Positions 1 through 10,781 of a DNA stretch of 64,000 nt are shown in pieces. The notes beneath the pieces were generated by a model. It ran no database searches. It was not told the origin of the DNA and saw only the letters and a program-made list of their open reading frames with translations. The position numbers and the translations under genes were made by a program. Numbering within the stretch: position 1 is the stretch's first letter; each line of letters opens with the position of its first letter. Origin of the DNA: Rhizobacter sp. (GTDB lineage Bacteria; Pseudomonadota; Gammaproteobacteria; Burkholderiales; Burkholderiaceae_C); the NCBI GenBank assembly GCA_019635355.1, contig JAHBZQ010000001.1, positions 806,001 to 870,000 on the forward strand, written 5' to 3'.

Positions 1-2160
1 ATCGGGGTCGACCGGCTTGGACAGGTGCGCGTCGAAGCCGGCGGCCAGGGCGCGGGCGCGGTCGGCCTCGCGGCCATAGCCCGTCAACGCGATGAGCGGC
101 AAAGTGCGTGAGCCTGCGCGGTTGCGAAGCTCGGTTGCCACGGCATAACCGTCGTGCTCCGGCAGGCCGATGTCTAGCAAGGCCAGGTCGACGGCCTGCG
201 CATCGAGCTCGGCGAGTGCCTCGTCGCGGTTGCGCGCGGTGACCACCTCGTGGCCCATCAGGCGCAGCAGCTCCGACATCGCGGCCATCGCGTCGCGGTC
301 GTCTTCCACCAGCAGCACGCGGCGCGCCCCCGCGCCAGGCGCGGGCAGGCGCTGGCCGGGGAGGGTGCCGGCCTCAGCCCGAGGCAGCCTGACGGTGAAG
401 GTGGCGCCCTGGCCGGGGCCCGCGCTGAAGGCCTGCACTTCGCCGCCGTGCAGCGCGACGAGCTGCTTCACCAGCGCGAGCCCGATGCCCAGGCCGCTCG
501 ACATGCGCCCCGGTGGCGGCGGGCCCTGCACGAAGGGCTCGAAGATGTGCGGCAGCAGGTCGGCGCCGATGCCCACGCCGTCGTCCTGCACGGTGAGCAC
601 GGCATCGTCGCCCTCGGCCTTCACCGAGATGCGCACCTCGGTGCCGGCGGGCGAGCACTTGAGCGAGTTGAAGACGAGGTTGTTGACGATCTGCTCGATG
701 CGCACGCCATCACCCAGCACCCACACGTCGTCGGCCTGCACGGTGATCGTGTGGCCCGCGGCCTTCTCGGTGGTGCGCAGCGCATCGGCACAGCTCGTCA
801 CCCACTCGGCGAGGTTGATGCGCCGCGACTCGAGCACGATCTTGCCCGACATGAGCCGGCTCACGTCGAGCAGGTCGTTGACGATGTGGCTGAGGTGGCG
901 GTTCTGCCGCTGGATGATGCCGAGGAACTTCTCGCGTGCCTCGGGCGTGGTGCGTGGGTGATTGAGCACGGCGGTGGCCCCCGAGATCGCGGCCAGGGGG
1001 TTGCGCAGCTCGTGGCCGAGCAGGGCGAGGAACTGGTCTTTCGCGGTGTTCTCGCGCTCTGCGGTTTCGCGCAGCGCTGTCTGGCGGGCCAGCAGCTGCT
1101 CGCGCTCGCGCTCGGCGGCTTCACGCGATTGGCGCTCCTGCGTCAGCAGGCGGCCGGCACCGGCCAGGGCGTCGTACAGCGTGTTCACCTCGACCAGGCG
1201 GGTGGGCTTGAGTTCCGGCACCTGGCCCACCCCCACGGCGAGGGCTGCACGCGACGCCTCGTCGATCACGCGGATGAAGGTGCGCCCCAGGTAGAAGGCC
1301 GCGAGCAGCCCGGCGCCGAGCGCGAGCAGGCCGCTCACCGCCAGCCATTGCACGGCCTGGATCGCCGAGCGCTCGATGGCGCGCACCGGCATCGCCACCG
1401 CGACGGTCCAGCCCGTCTGTTCGGAATGGGTGAAGGCGTCGTAGGCGTCCACGCCTTCGAGCGTCTCGTGGCGGATCAGGCCTTCGCTGGCCGAGGCGGC
1501 CGCGGCCACCAGCTCGGGGCGCGCCGGCTTGCCGAGCAGGGTGTCGGCGTTGACGTTGCGCGAGATGAAGCGGCCGGTGCGATCGAACACGCCGATGGTG
1601 GCGGCCGAGCCGTTTTCCACTTGCAAAGCGGTGGCGCGCCAGTGGTCAAGTGCATAGGCATGCGCCACCACGTAGCGCTTGCCGTTCCATGCCTTCGTCG
1701 GCACGTAGACGGCGGTCAGGAGCCGCCCGGACACGGGGCCCATGAACAGGTCGCTCACCGTCGGCCGGCCGGTGTCCAGGGCCTGCTGCAGCCGCTCGGG
1801 CGGCACGGAGGGCAGCGGGGTGCCCAGGGGCTGCAGGGTGTTCAGCAGCTGGTTGCCGTGTTCGTCGAGCAGCAGGGTCCACACATGCGGTGGCCGGTTG
1901 GCGCCGCGCGCCATCTCGTAGAAGGCACCCAGGTCGCCGTTGCGCAGCGAGTCCGATTGCGCGAGCGCCGTCAGTGCGCCGATCGAGCGCTGGATCTCCA
2001 CGTCGACCAGCAGCGCCGAGGCGCGCACCGTCTCACGCAGGCCGTTGAGTGCCGCCGTGCGCTCGCCTTCGCGGACCTTCTGCACCGCCATCACCGCCGC
2101 AAGGAAACCGGGGACGAAGATGACGGTGGTGACGAGCAGGAGAAGGGAGCGGATCCGCAT
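1..2160 (-). CDS. Hybrid sensor histidine kinase / response regulator (3' end outside window)
   Basis: The frame is open from an ATG at 2160 down to base 1, giving 720 codons without a stop, so the C-terminus lies beyond the window. The N-terminus has a membrane segment (LLLLVTTVIFVPGFLAAVMA) and a periplasmic sensing region of about 250 residues, then a second membrane segment near residue 275. The kinase core follows: an H-box HELRNPLAA near residue 380, an N-box region, and DGVGIG and GLGIGLALV nucleotide-binding motifs. A receiver domain with LLVEDD, the phosphoacceptor LLDIGLPEHDG and the conserved lysine in LSKPVDPD ends the visible part. It is therefore a membrane kinase fused to its own receiver domain. 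The signal it senses is not evident, and no DNA-binding domain is visible before the edge. Confidence 0.9.
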   Translation of the reverse strand, partial: MRIRSLLLLVTTVIFVPGFLAAVMAVQKVREGERTAALNGLRETVRASALLVDVEIQRSIGALTALAQSDSLRNGDLGAFYEMARGANRPPHVWTLLLDEHGNQLLNTLQPLGTPLPSVPPERLQQALDTGRPTVSDLFMGPVSGRLLTAVYVPTKAWNGKRYVVAHAYALDHWRATALQVENGSAATIGVFDRTGRFISRNVNADTLLGKPARPELVAAAASASEGLIRHETLEGVDAYDAFTHSEQTGWTVAVAMPVRAIERSAIQAVQWLAVSGLLALGAGLLAAFYLGRTFIRVIDEASRAALAVGVGQVPELKPTRLVEVNTLYDALAGAGRLLTQERQSREAAEREREQLLARQTALRETAERENTAKDQFLALLGHELRNPLAAISGATAVLNHPRTTPEAREKFLGIIQRQNRHLSHIVNDLLDVSRLMSGKIVLESRRINLAEWVTSCADALRTTEKAAGHTITVQADDVWVLGDGVRIEQIVNNLVFNSLKCSPAGTEVRISVKAEGDDAVLTVQDDGVGIGADLLPHIFEPFVQGPPPPGRMSSGLGIGLALVKQLVALHGGEVQAFSAGPGQGATFTVRLPRAEAGTLPGQRLPAPGAGARRVLLVEDDRDAMAAMSELLRLMGHEVVTARNRDEALAELDAQAVDLALLDIGLPEHDGYAVATELRNRAGSRTLPLIALTGYGREADRARALAAGFDAHLSKPVDPD

Positions 2161-2291
2161 CCGCGGTTTCTAGCACAGCGTGTCGACATGGCCGAGGGGT
2201 CGTTTGTAGGAGCATTCCCACAAGCGCAAGCGGCGTTCGAACCCTACAAATCGCCGCACGCGCCGCCTACGATGCCGCGAAGGTTCTGGTC

Positions 2292-2516
2292 ATGGGAAAG
2301 AAAACAGCCGGTCGTCACCCCGCGAAGCCCGCGTTTCGCGAATCCGACTTCGCGGGCTTCGCCCCGCAGGACCAGGCCAACCTGAGCGGCTCGCTCAACC
2401 AGCTCAGCCAGCAACTGGCCGCCACGCGCCAGCTGTTGCAGGACATCGAGGGCGCCGCACCTGCCGACAACGCGCCGCAAGGCCCGTCGAGCCACGACGA
2501 CGCTGCGCGCGGCTGA
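2292..2516 (+). CDS. Small hypothetical protein, 74 aa
   Basis: A short polar protein with a basic N-terminus (MGKKTAGRHPAKPAF) and a Gln/Leu-rich central helix (LNQLSQQLAATRQLLQDIEG). A GAAGG sequence lies 8 bases before the ATG, and a hairpin followed by six T residues lies just downstream, which supports a real short transcript. It sits between the divergent kinase and the copA promoter. I do not recognise a family, and function is unknown. Confidence 0.5.
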   Translation: MGKKTAGRHPAKPAFRESDFAGFAPQDQANLSGSLNQLSQQLAATRQLLQDIEGAAPADNAPQGPSSHDDAARG

Positions 2517-2531
2517 CGACGCGTCCGTCCC

Positions 2532-2574
2532 GGCGCGCGTGGCGGTTTGACGCAGATCGAAGCGCGCCTTTTTT
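2532..2574 (+). terminator. Possible Rho-independent terminator after the 74-aa gene
   Basis: Arms GGCGCGC (2532-2538) and GCGCGCC (2562-2568) can pair and are followed by T6 at 2569-2574. The loop is long (23 nt), so the call is tentative. Confidence 0.45.
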
Positions 2575-2593
2575 CCGTCGGTACATTCAGGCC

Positions 2594-2624
2594 TTGACCT
2601 TCCCATGATGGGAAGGTGGAACAT
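2594..2624 (+). promoter_or_regulatory. CueR-type copA promoter and operator
   Basis: A -35 element TTGACC (2594-2599) overlaps a perfect inverted repeat at 2597-2617 made of ACCTTCCCAT, one central base and ATGGGAAGGT. After a 19-bp spacer comes a weak -10 (GAACAT, 2619-2624). The over-long spacer with a dyad centred in it is the hallmark of MerR-family copper promoters (CueR/copA). A transcript would start near 2631, at the copA start codon itself. Confidence 0.85.
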
Positions 2625-2630
2625 GGCCAC

Positions 2631-4858
<2,228 letters not shown>

Positions 4859-4862
<4 letters not shown>

Positions 4863-5275
4863 ACGAATCGATGAACATCGGCCAGGCCGCGCAGGCCACG
4901 GGTGTGTCGGCCAAGATGATCCGGCACTACGAAAGCGTGGGCCTCTTCCCGGAAGCGCGCCGCACCGAGTCGGGCTACCGGCTGTATGGCGAGAAGGAAC
5001 TGGCCACGCTGCGCTTCATCCGCCACTCGCGTGACCTGGGCTTCTCGCTGGAGCAGATCCGTGCGCTGCTCGACCTCTGGCAGAACCGCCGCCGGCCGAG
5101 CCGCCAGGTGAAGGCACTGGCGCAGGAGCACCTGGATGAGATCGACAAGAAGCTGCGCGAGCTGCAGGCGATGAAGACCACGCTCTCGCACCTGGTGCAC
5201 TGCTGCGCGGGCGACGACCGGCCCGACTGCCCGATCATCGATTCACTGGCCGATGCGCCTCACGCAAAGCAATAG
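4859..5275 (+). CDS. cueR: MerR-family copper-responsive regulator CueR
   Basis: A 138-residue MerR-family activator. The N-terminal winged helix (MNIGQAAQATGVSAKMIRHYESVGLFPEARR) is followed by the long dimerisation helix and a C-terminal metal loop HCCAGDDRPDCPI. The two cysteines eight residues apart match the Cu(I)/Ag(I)/Au(I)-binding loop of CueR/HmrR proteins. Placement directly after copA with an ATGA overlap, and a CueR-type operator before copA, agree with this. The start has GAGGAGC upstream inside the copA end. Confidence 0.92.
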
Positions 5276-5277
5276 AT

Positions 5278-6144
5278 CTACGACGGGCAGTAGATCTTCT
5301 TCATCGAGGGGTTGGCGCGGAAGTAGGTGAGCGGCGCCCCCAGCGCCTGGCGCGACACGCGCGACAGGTGCGCGAGATCGGCAAACCCGGTGGTGCGCGC
5401 GATCTCGGTGAGCGTGGCGCCGGCATGGAGCATGCTCAGCGCGTTGTGGATCTTGAGCCACAGCTGGTAGTTGCGCAGCGAGATGCCGAGCGACTGCGTG
5501 AAGAGATGCGACATGCGCGTGTACGACACGCCCACGCTTTTGGCCAGCTCGTCGAGGCTGCGGTTCACGTCGGCATGCAGCAGGCCCACCACGTGGTCGG
5601 CCTTGTCGTCGATGGCGCTGCGCGTCAGCGGGGGCAGGTAGCGCGAGACGGTGGCGATGAGGCCGTTGTAGAGCGAGCCGCCCTCGGCGCCGTCGAGCCC
5701 GGTGCCCCACGCGGCCTCGAGCTGGGGGTCGTGGTAGGCGAAGGCTTCGCGCGGCAGCGACATCACACCGTGCTTCGGCATGCCGCGGAACATGCGGAAG
5801 AGCGGGTGCAGCGGGTTGACGAGCAGCGACACGACCTTCGTGTCTTCGGCGATCAGCTTGTGCTCGACGAGCGGCTTGACCACCAGCGCCTGGTGCAGCG
5901 TGACCTCGCCGTCGGCGTGCAGCTCGAAGGGCTTGCCATCGACCGAGAGCACGATGCCGCCGCAGCGGCGCAGCATGGTGCAGGTGCGCAGCGCCGAGGC
6001 CGTGTACATCACGCCGCCATGCACGACGTAGGCATGCTCGGGCGGTGCGGGGGGCGTCGCGGTGGTCGGTCTGTCGGCGGCTTGGCCGGGCAGGGCAGCG
6101 CGTTGCGCAGGGTGTGCCACAACGGGCACCGGCAGTTCGTTCAT
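5278..6144 (-). CDS. AraC-family transcriptional regulator
   Basis: A 288-residue protein with a two-helix-turn-helix AraC/XylS DNA-binding domain in the last 100 residues (SLDELAKSVGVSYTRMSHLFTQSLGISLRNYQLWLKI, then TLTEIARTTGFADLAHLSRVSRQALGAPLTYFR). The N-terminal part resembles an AraC-type ligand-binding region but gives no clue to the ligand. ATG 6144 is chosen because GGGAGG lies nine bases upstream; an in-frame TTG at 6150 is too close to it. It converges on cueR and has no obvious target gene here. Confidence 0.85.
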   Translation of the reverse strand: MNELPVPVVAHPAQRAALPGQAADRPTTATPPAPPEHAYVVHGGVMYTASALRTCTMLRRCGGIVLSVDGKPFELHADGEVTLHQALVVKPLVEHKLIAEDTKVVSLLVNPLHPLFRMFRGMPKHGVMSLPREAFAYHDPQLEAAWGTGLDGAEGGSLYNGLIATVSRYLPPLTRSAIDDKADHVVGLLHADVNRSLDELAKSVGVSYTRMSHLFTQSLGISLRNYQLWLKIHNALSMLHAGATLTEIARTTGFADLAHLSRVSRQALGAPLTYFRANPSMKKIYCPS

Positions 6145-6264
6145 GGACAAGTTCCTCCCACAACGACGATCAGTCTAGGTGGGAGGTCGGACCTGTCTCT
6201 ACTGGCTAACTCTCATTCGAGGGTGAATGCGGATTGCCGGTGCTGCACAGCGCGCCAACACCCG

Positions 6265-6658
6265 CTAAGTGCGTACAAGAGCAGGCGAATGCCGCATGTC
6301 ACCGTGGCGGGTGTCTAACGCCGGCCCGAGCCCGAGCGGTGCCGGCAGGTGCATCAGAACCTTCTGGAACACGGCGCGATACGGCCCGTCGGCGTCGTAG
6401 TTGGCGATCGGGTCGCGGTTGAGCTTGAAAGCCTCGTCGAGCTCGCGCCACTGCGCGTCGCTCAGCACCCGTTCGGCCAGCGGCAGCACCAAGGTCTCTT
6501 CGACGTGCATGTGGCCGAGGTAGAAGTCGATGTACTCCTCCATCGCCCGCTCGAAGCGCTCGCGGCGGCGCGGGCCTTGTTCGGTGGCGCCCATCATCTC
6601 GAAGCCGAGCAGCTCGTGTTCGAGCTTGCGGATCGCCGCTTCGCCACGTGCGTGGTCT
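6265..6658 (-). pseudogene. Hemerythrin-like gene, 3' part, cut off by the transposon
   Basis: The frame encodes the C-terminal part of an HHE/hemerythrin-like protein: DHARGEAAIRKLEHELLG, then GHMHVEETLVLPLAERVLSD with the His/Glu iron-site pattern HxxxE, and it stops at 6265. The matching N-terminal part is at 53498-53748. Joined at the duplicated target TCGTC, the codons read ...KLDE-DHARGE... in frame, total 645 nt (214 residues). The open frame continues upstream into transposon sequence to 6831, but that extension is not native. Confidence 0.9.
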
Positions 6659-6663
6659 TCGTC
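6659..6663. repeat. Left target-site duplication TCGTC
   Basis: TCGTC directly abuts the GGGG of the left inverted repeat and is repeated at 53498-53502 next to the right one. Five bases is the standard duplication made by Tn3-family transposition. Confidence 0.9.
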
Positions 6664-6702
6664 GGGGTGATCTGGTTTTCGGTGCTGCCTTTTGCGGTAA
6701 CG
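6664..6702 (+). repeat. Left terminal inverted repeat of the transposon
   Basis: Begins GGGGTGATCTGGTTTTCGG and ends with GCGGTAACG, the overall form of a 38-40 bp Tn3-family terminal repeat (GGGG outer end, TTTTC block, GGTA(A)CG inner end). Identity with the right end is concentrated in the outer 22 bases. Confidence 0.85.
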
Positions 6703-6745
6703 CTCTCGGGTTAACCCCACCAAGCTTGCCAGCGCATGCTCCCGC

Positions 6746-7789
6746 TCAGTACCACCGGGGAGCCTTTTCGGTCCAAAAGGTCGAATCGTCAACGTCGAGG
6801 CTGCTGACTTCGACGATCTCGGCGTAGTCATCCGACAACCTCAGCTTCGCCGTCACATAAGTCTCATTTGACTCATACACCGAGTCGGTGTGTTCGGACC
6901 ACCCGTATGCGTCATCTCGCGGGTCGCGCTCATCCCAGGTCAAGACATGCTCTGCCTCGAAACCGACGTGAAACGCAGCAGTGCATTCGTGGTCGCCAAC
7001 GGCAATCACTTCAAACGAGGCAATTCCGACGGCGTGAATCTTCGAGCGGTCGATCCTGTATTGCTGATCGGAATGTTTGAATTCGCAGCCCGCCAGAACG
7101 CCCTTCATGTGGTCTTCCAAGAACTCCTGGTTGGCATTCACAGCGTTGATGCAAGCCTCGACGCGCTTGTCGCGGGACAGCAATAGTTCAGTCAGTTTTT
7201 CAAGTGAAGGAAAGTACAGCAGATCCTGGCTCCGATCGCATGCCTTCTCAAAATCCTCGTCACTGGAAACTACCGCAATAGAGGTGCCATGCTTCTTTGC
7301 GTAGTGCACAAGGATTGCAAACACGATGGCGTCCGGAAACTCCTTCCGCTTTTCAGCGGTCTTGCCAAACGGTGCGACCGTATGGTGATACCAGTCCATG
7401 ATCTGTTTGATCTCCACACCGTCATAGCCAAGACGCACGTGTTTGAACTGACCCCAGAACCGCGCCCAAGCCTCTGCCTCGGTCCGGTACCGGTGGTACT
7501 TCAACGATGGCGCCACACGCTCGGTCAGCCGCTTGTAGCCAATCCATTCTTGGAGAAACGGCGCTTTGCGACGAATGTCGCTGGCAGCCTTTTCGAGTGC
7601 CTTTGATGCCTCCTCGGAGCGCTCGTCGATGTGCCGGCGGAGTTCCTGCTCAGTAGGTTCTGGCAGCAAGAGCGTCAGGTTCAGCTCCTTGCAGACCTTG
7701 GTGAAGGCTTGTATCGCGACCGACTCATAGTTGTAGTTGTTCTTGTCAAAGACGTTCGTGTCCAGGAACACCGCGCTGGGAATGCTCAT
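6746..7789 (-). CDS. PIN-like domain protein (DUF4935-type), putative RNase
   Basis: A 347-residue protein with an N-terminal PIN-like nuclease fold: FLDTNVF (Asp10) at the first strand, a conserved acidic EPTEQELRRH segment, KEFPDAIVFAILVHYA near residue 165 and SSDEDF near 190, giving the usual set of acidic residues for metal-dependent RNA cleavage. The C-terminal 120 residues are of unknown fold. This layout matches PIN-like (DUF4935) proteins of accessory regions. It is the first gene inside the left end of the transposon, transcribed outward, with no antitoxin-sized neighbour. RNase activity is inferred from the family. Its codons include more A/T than the chromosomal genes. Confidence 0.75.
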   Translation of the reverse strand: MSIPSAVFLDTNVFDKNNYNYESVAIQAFTKVCKELNLTLLLPEPTEQELRRHIDERSEEASKALEKAASDIRRKAPFLQEWIGYKRLTERVAPSLKYHRYRTEAEAWARFWGQFKHVRLGYDGVEIKQIMDWYHHTVAPFGKTAEKRKEFPDAIVFAILVHYAKKHGTSIAVVSSDEDFEKACDRSQDLLYFPSLEKLTELLLSRDKRVEACINAVNANQEFLEDHMKGVLAGCEFKHSDQQYRIDRSKIHAVGIASFEVIAVGDHECTAAFHVGFEAEHVLTWDERDPRDDAYGWSEHTDSVYESNETYVTAKLRLSDDYAEIVEVSSLDVDDSTFWTEKAPRWY

Positions 7790-7931
7790 GGTTGTTCGTA
7801 TGCAGTCTGTAGTCGTGTATTGCCAAGTATCCGCCGCAGCAGTTCATGCTCTTCGGGGCGATGCGCCAACCAGATCGCCACAAATTCCGGCGTGCTTCGA
7901 GTTGTTTAAGGCATCAGGAGAAATGTCGGGG

Positions 7932-9182
7932 CTATAGCAGCATCAGCTCATCGTCCTCTGACTTGCGAGGGCGAACGTGGAGGTCGCCGCTGTCGGTGCG
8001 GAAGATTCCTGAAGATTGGATACCCGGTCCGTAGCCCCTTAGCCAGAGGGGCGCAGCATTCTCCTTGAGCTCGTAGTAGAGGTGACCTCGCTGGAAGAGG
8101 TATTGGTCAGCGAGTTCGACTGGCTCGCCAATCGTTGTCAGCAGCTGCAGTGAGGTCGGCTTGTTCGTCGACTGTCCAACTCCCATGTTCATCTGGAGCT
8201 GAACGCCCCTGTTTCGAAACAGCTCTGATGTGGCAGCCTGCGCGTGGTAGGTGATGGTGGAAGTACCGCCTGAATTTGCGACAGCTGCTTGGTACAGAAC
8301 GATGGCGTCTACTTGGTGCGATGTATCGGCAACGAGTTCTTCGGCATACTGATGCAGCCGCGTGATGTTTGCGGTCGGATGAACCCGCATCAACACGACG
8401 TTGCTGTATTCGATTCTCAACGGTGCGCTGTTCTTGGAAAACGCGCGTACCGCATCCCTGAGCTTCTTGCGAAACTTGTCTTGCTCATTGGGGTGATTTG
8501 GTGATCGAACAATGAGCTGATAGGAGCCTGCGAGCACGTCCGGGAACCCGAGCGGCGAGATGGACACACCCAGATGGCCATCTCGTGATCGAAGATGCGT
8601 CGGCTGCATTGGTGTTTGACTCAGCAATTTTTCGAGCGACTTGAATGCATTCGAGTCGAAGTACTTCACCCCATCAGCAAACACGCGCCAAGCTCCGCCG
8701 CTGCCCCGAACACGAGGCTCGACATGCTCCTTCAGTCTCATGCATCCTTGACGGAACTGTGCCTCGTGCATCGAAACGTCGTGATTCTTGATGGAAACTC
8801 GCAGGACGTGACCGTCTCCCAGGGTCACTTCAACGTCGTGCCCGGCGTGCCTGCTTGGCATGGGCGCAACCCGTCCTCCGCCCGCAACCAATGCGCCGAT
8901 CATCAGCATCTCGAAGATATGGCCATGGGCGCCCTGAGGCTGTTTGCGGATGGTCTTTGCACAAATTGAAAGCCAGTCCTGATGATCGGGTGCGAGGCTG
9001 TCTATCGCATGCGCTAACGCGAACAGTTCAAGCTGAGCTAAACGATCTTTGCGCCTCCAAAGGATCTGTAGCCTGTGCTCTCCCTGCTGGTCAAGCCACT
9101 TTGCATTGAACAGCTGCGCAATTGATTCTCGACACCGCCGAAGTTCTTCTGGTGTCGGCCGCTCTTGCTCGTTGGATTTCAT
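7932..9182 (-). CDS. Hypothetical protein, 416 aa, possible PD-(D/E)XK-type nuclease
   Basis: No family is recognised with confidence. Residues about 85-140 read GHIFEMLMIGALVAGGG, then GHDVEVTLGDGHVLRVSIKNHD, which resembles a restriction-like core (Asp, then a strand ending S-I-K). The rest is mixed alpha/beta without clear motifs. No membrane segment or signal peptide is seen. It lies 142 bp upstream of the PIN-domain gene on the same strand, and the two may share a transcript. Nuclease function is only a suggestion from the motif spacing. Confidence 0.6.
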   Translation of the reverse strand: MKSNEQERPTPEELRRCRESIAQLFNAKWLDQQGEHRLQILWRRKDRLAQLELFALAHAIDSLAPDHQDWLSICAKTIRKQPQGAHGHIFEMLMIGALVAGGGRVAPMPSRHAGHDVEVTLGDGHVLRVSIKNHDVSMHEAQFRQGCMRLKEHVEPRVRGSGGAWRVFADGVKYFDSNAFKSLEKLLSQTPMQPTHLRSRDGHLGVSISPLGFPDVLAGSYQLIVRSPNHPNEQDKFRKKLRDAVRAFSKNSAPLRIEYSNVVLMRVHPTANITRLHQYAEELVADTSHQVDAIVLYQAAVANSGGTSTITYHAQAATSELFRNRGVQLQMNMGVGQSTNKPTSLQLLTTIGEPVELADQYLFQRGHLYYELKENAAPLWLRGYGPGIQSSGIFRTDSGDLHVRPRKSEDDELMLL

Positions 9183-9390
9183 CGATGTTGCACGCGTGCT
9201 CGTGCCCCCTCTATTTTGAAGTTAGAGGCAATTTTGTCTCGTGTGTATGCCACAAGCCGGTGGCGCCGAAACTTCTCGACAGCCTATGAAGACGGCAAGC
9301 CGCCCGTCTCGTTTAGCTGGTCGACGGTCATCAAAACAAGTTGGCGCGATTCCGGTGGTGAACACCGCTGCCGAGTGGCAACCGCATGCT

Positions 9391-9444
9391 TTAGGTGGTT
9401 TTAGGGGAATCGACTAATTAGGCCGATTGCCTAAAACGCCCTAA
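9391..9444. other. 54-bp imperfect palindrome with 8-bp centre CTAATTAG, recombination-site-like
   Basis: Two 23-bp arms beginning TTAGGnnGTTTTAGG face each other around CTAATTAG (9414-9421). Counting half of the centre, 19 of 27 positions pair, including both TTAGG and TTTTAGG blocks. Inverted arms around a 6-8 bp centre is the form of tyrosine-recombinase crossover sites. It lies in a gene-free stretch (9183-9462), about 5 kb from the element's tyrosine recombinase gene. No protein-coding explanation was found. Confidence 0.5.
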
Positions 9445-9462
9445 TTCGGTGGCGTTGAGGGG

Positions 9463-9666
9463 CTAGTGCTTGAACCAGGATCCGTCTAGCTTCTTTTCGT
9501 AGATGACCGTCGATTCGTTGGTTGAGCGGACCAGGCGGATTCCATTCAACGCATCAGCCTTCGCCTTGTAGCCTTCGCCACTGTCGGCGATCACGTTGAC
9601 GTTGTTCGAAGCGATGAGCCTCCAACGCCATTCCTGGTGGGAGTCTTGATACAGCTCGAATTTCAT
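9463..9666 (-). CDS. YegP-like protein (DUF1508), 67 aa
   Basis: A compact domain beginning MKFELYQDSHQEWRWRLIASN and continuing with VIADSGEGYKAKADALNGI, the pattern of a single DUF1508/YegP repeat (FE.y.D..gewRWrL.a.Ng.viA.s.eGY..k....gi). ATG 9666 is chosen because GGAGG lies eight bases upstream. YegP proteins usually have two such repeats; this one has one. Biochemical function is unknown for the family. Confidence 0.75.
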   Translation of the reverse strand: MKFELYQDSHQEWRWRLIASNNVNVIADSGEGYKAKADALNGIRLVRSTNESTVIYEKKLDGSWFKH

Positions 9667-9715
9667 GGCGTTCCTCCGTGGTTGGTTTCTCTGGTCAAAA
9701 ACTTTGATGCACCGA

Positions 9716-10537
9716 CTATGCAAGACGAGCCTGCACGGCCAGCGCAAAACTCCTTGCAAATTCAACAGCGAACGATGCGTGCTCCAGCTGGGCTTGGAGG
9801 ACTCGTGTACGCATCACCTGGCGTTGTCCTGACGGCGACGTGGAAACGTTGACCCCTAGAGCGCGGAATCGAAGTAGATCGCGAACATCGATCTGCACCA
9901 GCGCAGATAACGAGATCAGTCGTAGCCCGTTTAGATAGTCCGTGGTGGCTCGATTGGCATCGAACTCGCCGCGCCAGACTGCAACCGGAATCAACCGCTC
10001 CAGTACGTGCTCGATGGCTCTCACAGCTGCAGCCGACTCCACAAGCGCCTCGTCAAACTTCTCTTGCGCCAAGTAGCTCTCAGCGAGCTTGACGGCCGAT
10101 CGAACCGCGTCATCTCTGATGGCATCGGCGAGGGAAAGCGACTTCCACTCGAGCGCGAAGAACTGTGGAACAGCTACTTCAGCAAAGTCGACGCCGTACC
10201 GGACAAAGCGCTCGGCATCTGCCTGCGTGACCGCTATGCCGCGGTGTTTGAACCCGTTGCGGCTGACCGTGATGTCGCGGACTCGTTGGGCGTGAGGCGT
10301 TGGGGGCAAGCCAGACTTCTGCTCGTGGGTGTCGAGCTCTTTGATCATGTCCGCAACGTTGGCCTTGTCGGTGATGGCCACCCCTCGATGCCGACACGCC
10401 GCCCGGATGATCAGCTCGACAGCGTCCTGCGTGAGCGATACCGCCTGGCCGTTGCCGTAGTCGTCTCGCCGAGACAGTTGCCGGTCTGCGTCATCGGCAA
10501 ACTGTTTGGCAAGGCTCAGCTGCTGGACTTCATCCAC
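9716..10537 (-). CDS. Hypothetical helical protein with a HEPN-type RxxxxH motif
   Basis: A 273-residue, mostly helical soluble protein. SRNGFKHRG near the middle has Arg-x4-His spacing typical of HEPN ribonuclease active sites, in a helix after a polar stretch (RDITVSRNGFKH). The C-terminal half (AVKLAESYLAQEKFDEALVESAAAVRAIEHVLE) looks like a second helical bundle. The longer frame to 10687 has no ribosome site; the GTG at 10537 has GGGAGG at the right distance. Assignment to HEPN is tentative and rests on the motif and predicted helices. Confidence 0.55.
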   Translation of the reverse strand: MDEVQQLSLAKQFADDADRQLSRRDDYGNGQAVSLTQDAVELIIRAACRHRGVAITDKANVADMIKELDTHEQKSGLPPTPHAQRVRDITVSRNGFKHRGIAVTQADAERFVRYGVDFAEVAVPQFFALEWKSLSLADAIRDDAVRSAVKLAESYLAQEKFDEALVESAAAVRAIEHVLERLIPVAVWRGEFDANRATTDYLNGLRLISLSALVQIDVRDLLRFRALGVNVSTSPSGQRQVMRTRVLQAQLEHASFAVEFARSFALAVQARLA

Positions 10538-10781
10538 CGTATCCCTCCCAGTTGATCGCGGCGCTACGAGCCGTGCCAGTCTAGCCACTAACCCGCCGCC
10601 GGAACGGACCCTTTGATTCCGAATCTGCGTGGTGCTACATTGCTCGAACGGCGCCAGCCAGAGTTCGAGCGGACTCAAAACCGGCACATCTTTTTCTGCA
10701 ACACCCCTGTCAGTCGTGCAGCTCGCACGCGCCGGGCTGGAAGCCGCTCGAGACCCCGCGCAACTATAAGGAGCTCACGTC

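Noticed and set aside
250..2385. A 711-codon plus-strand frame opposite the kinase gene
   Set aside because: Its translation is Gln/His/Arg-rich without motifs; the minus strand encodes clear kinase and receiver domains over the same bases.
6659..6831. N-terminal extension of the hemerythrin-like frame
   Set aside because: These codons lie in the target repeat and transposon end; the true upstream part is at 53498-53748.
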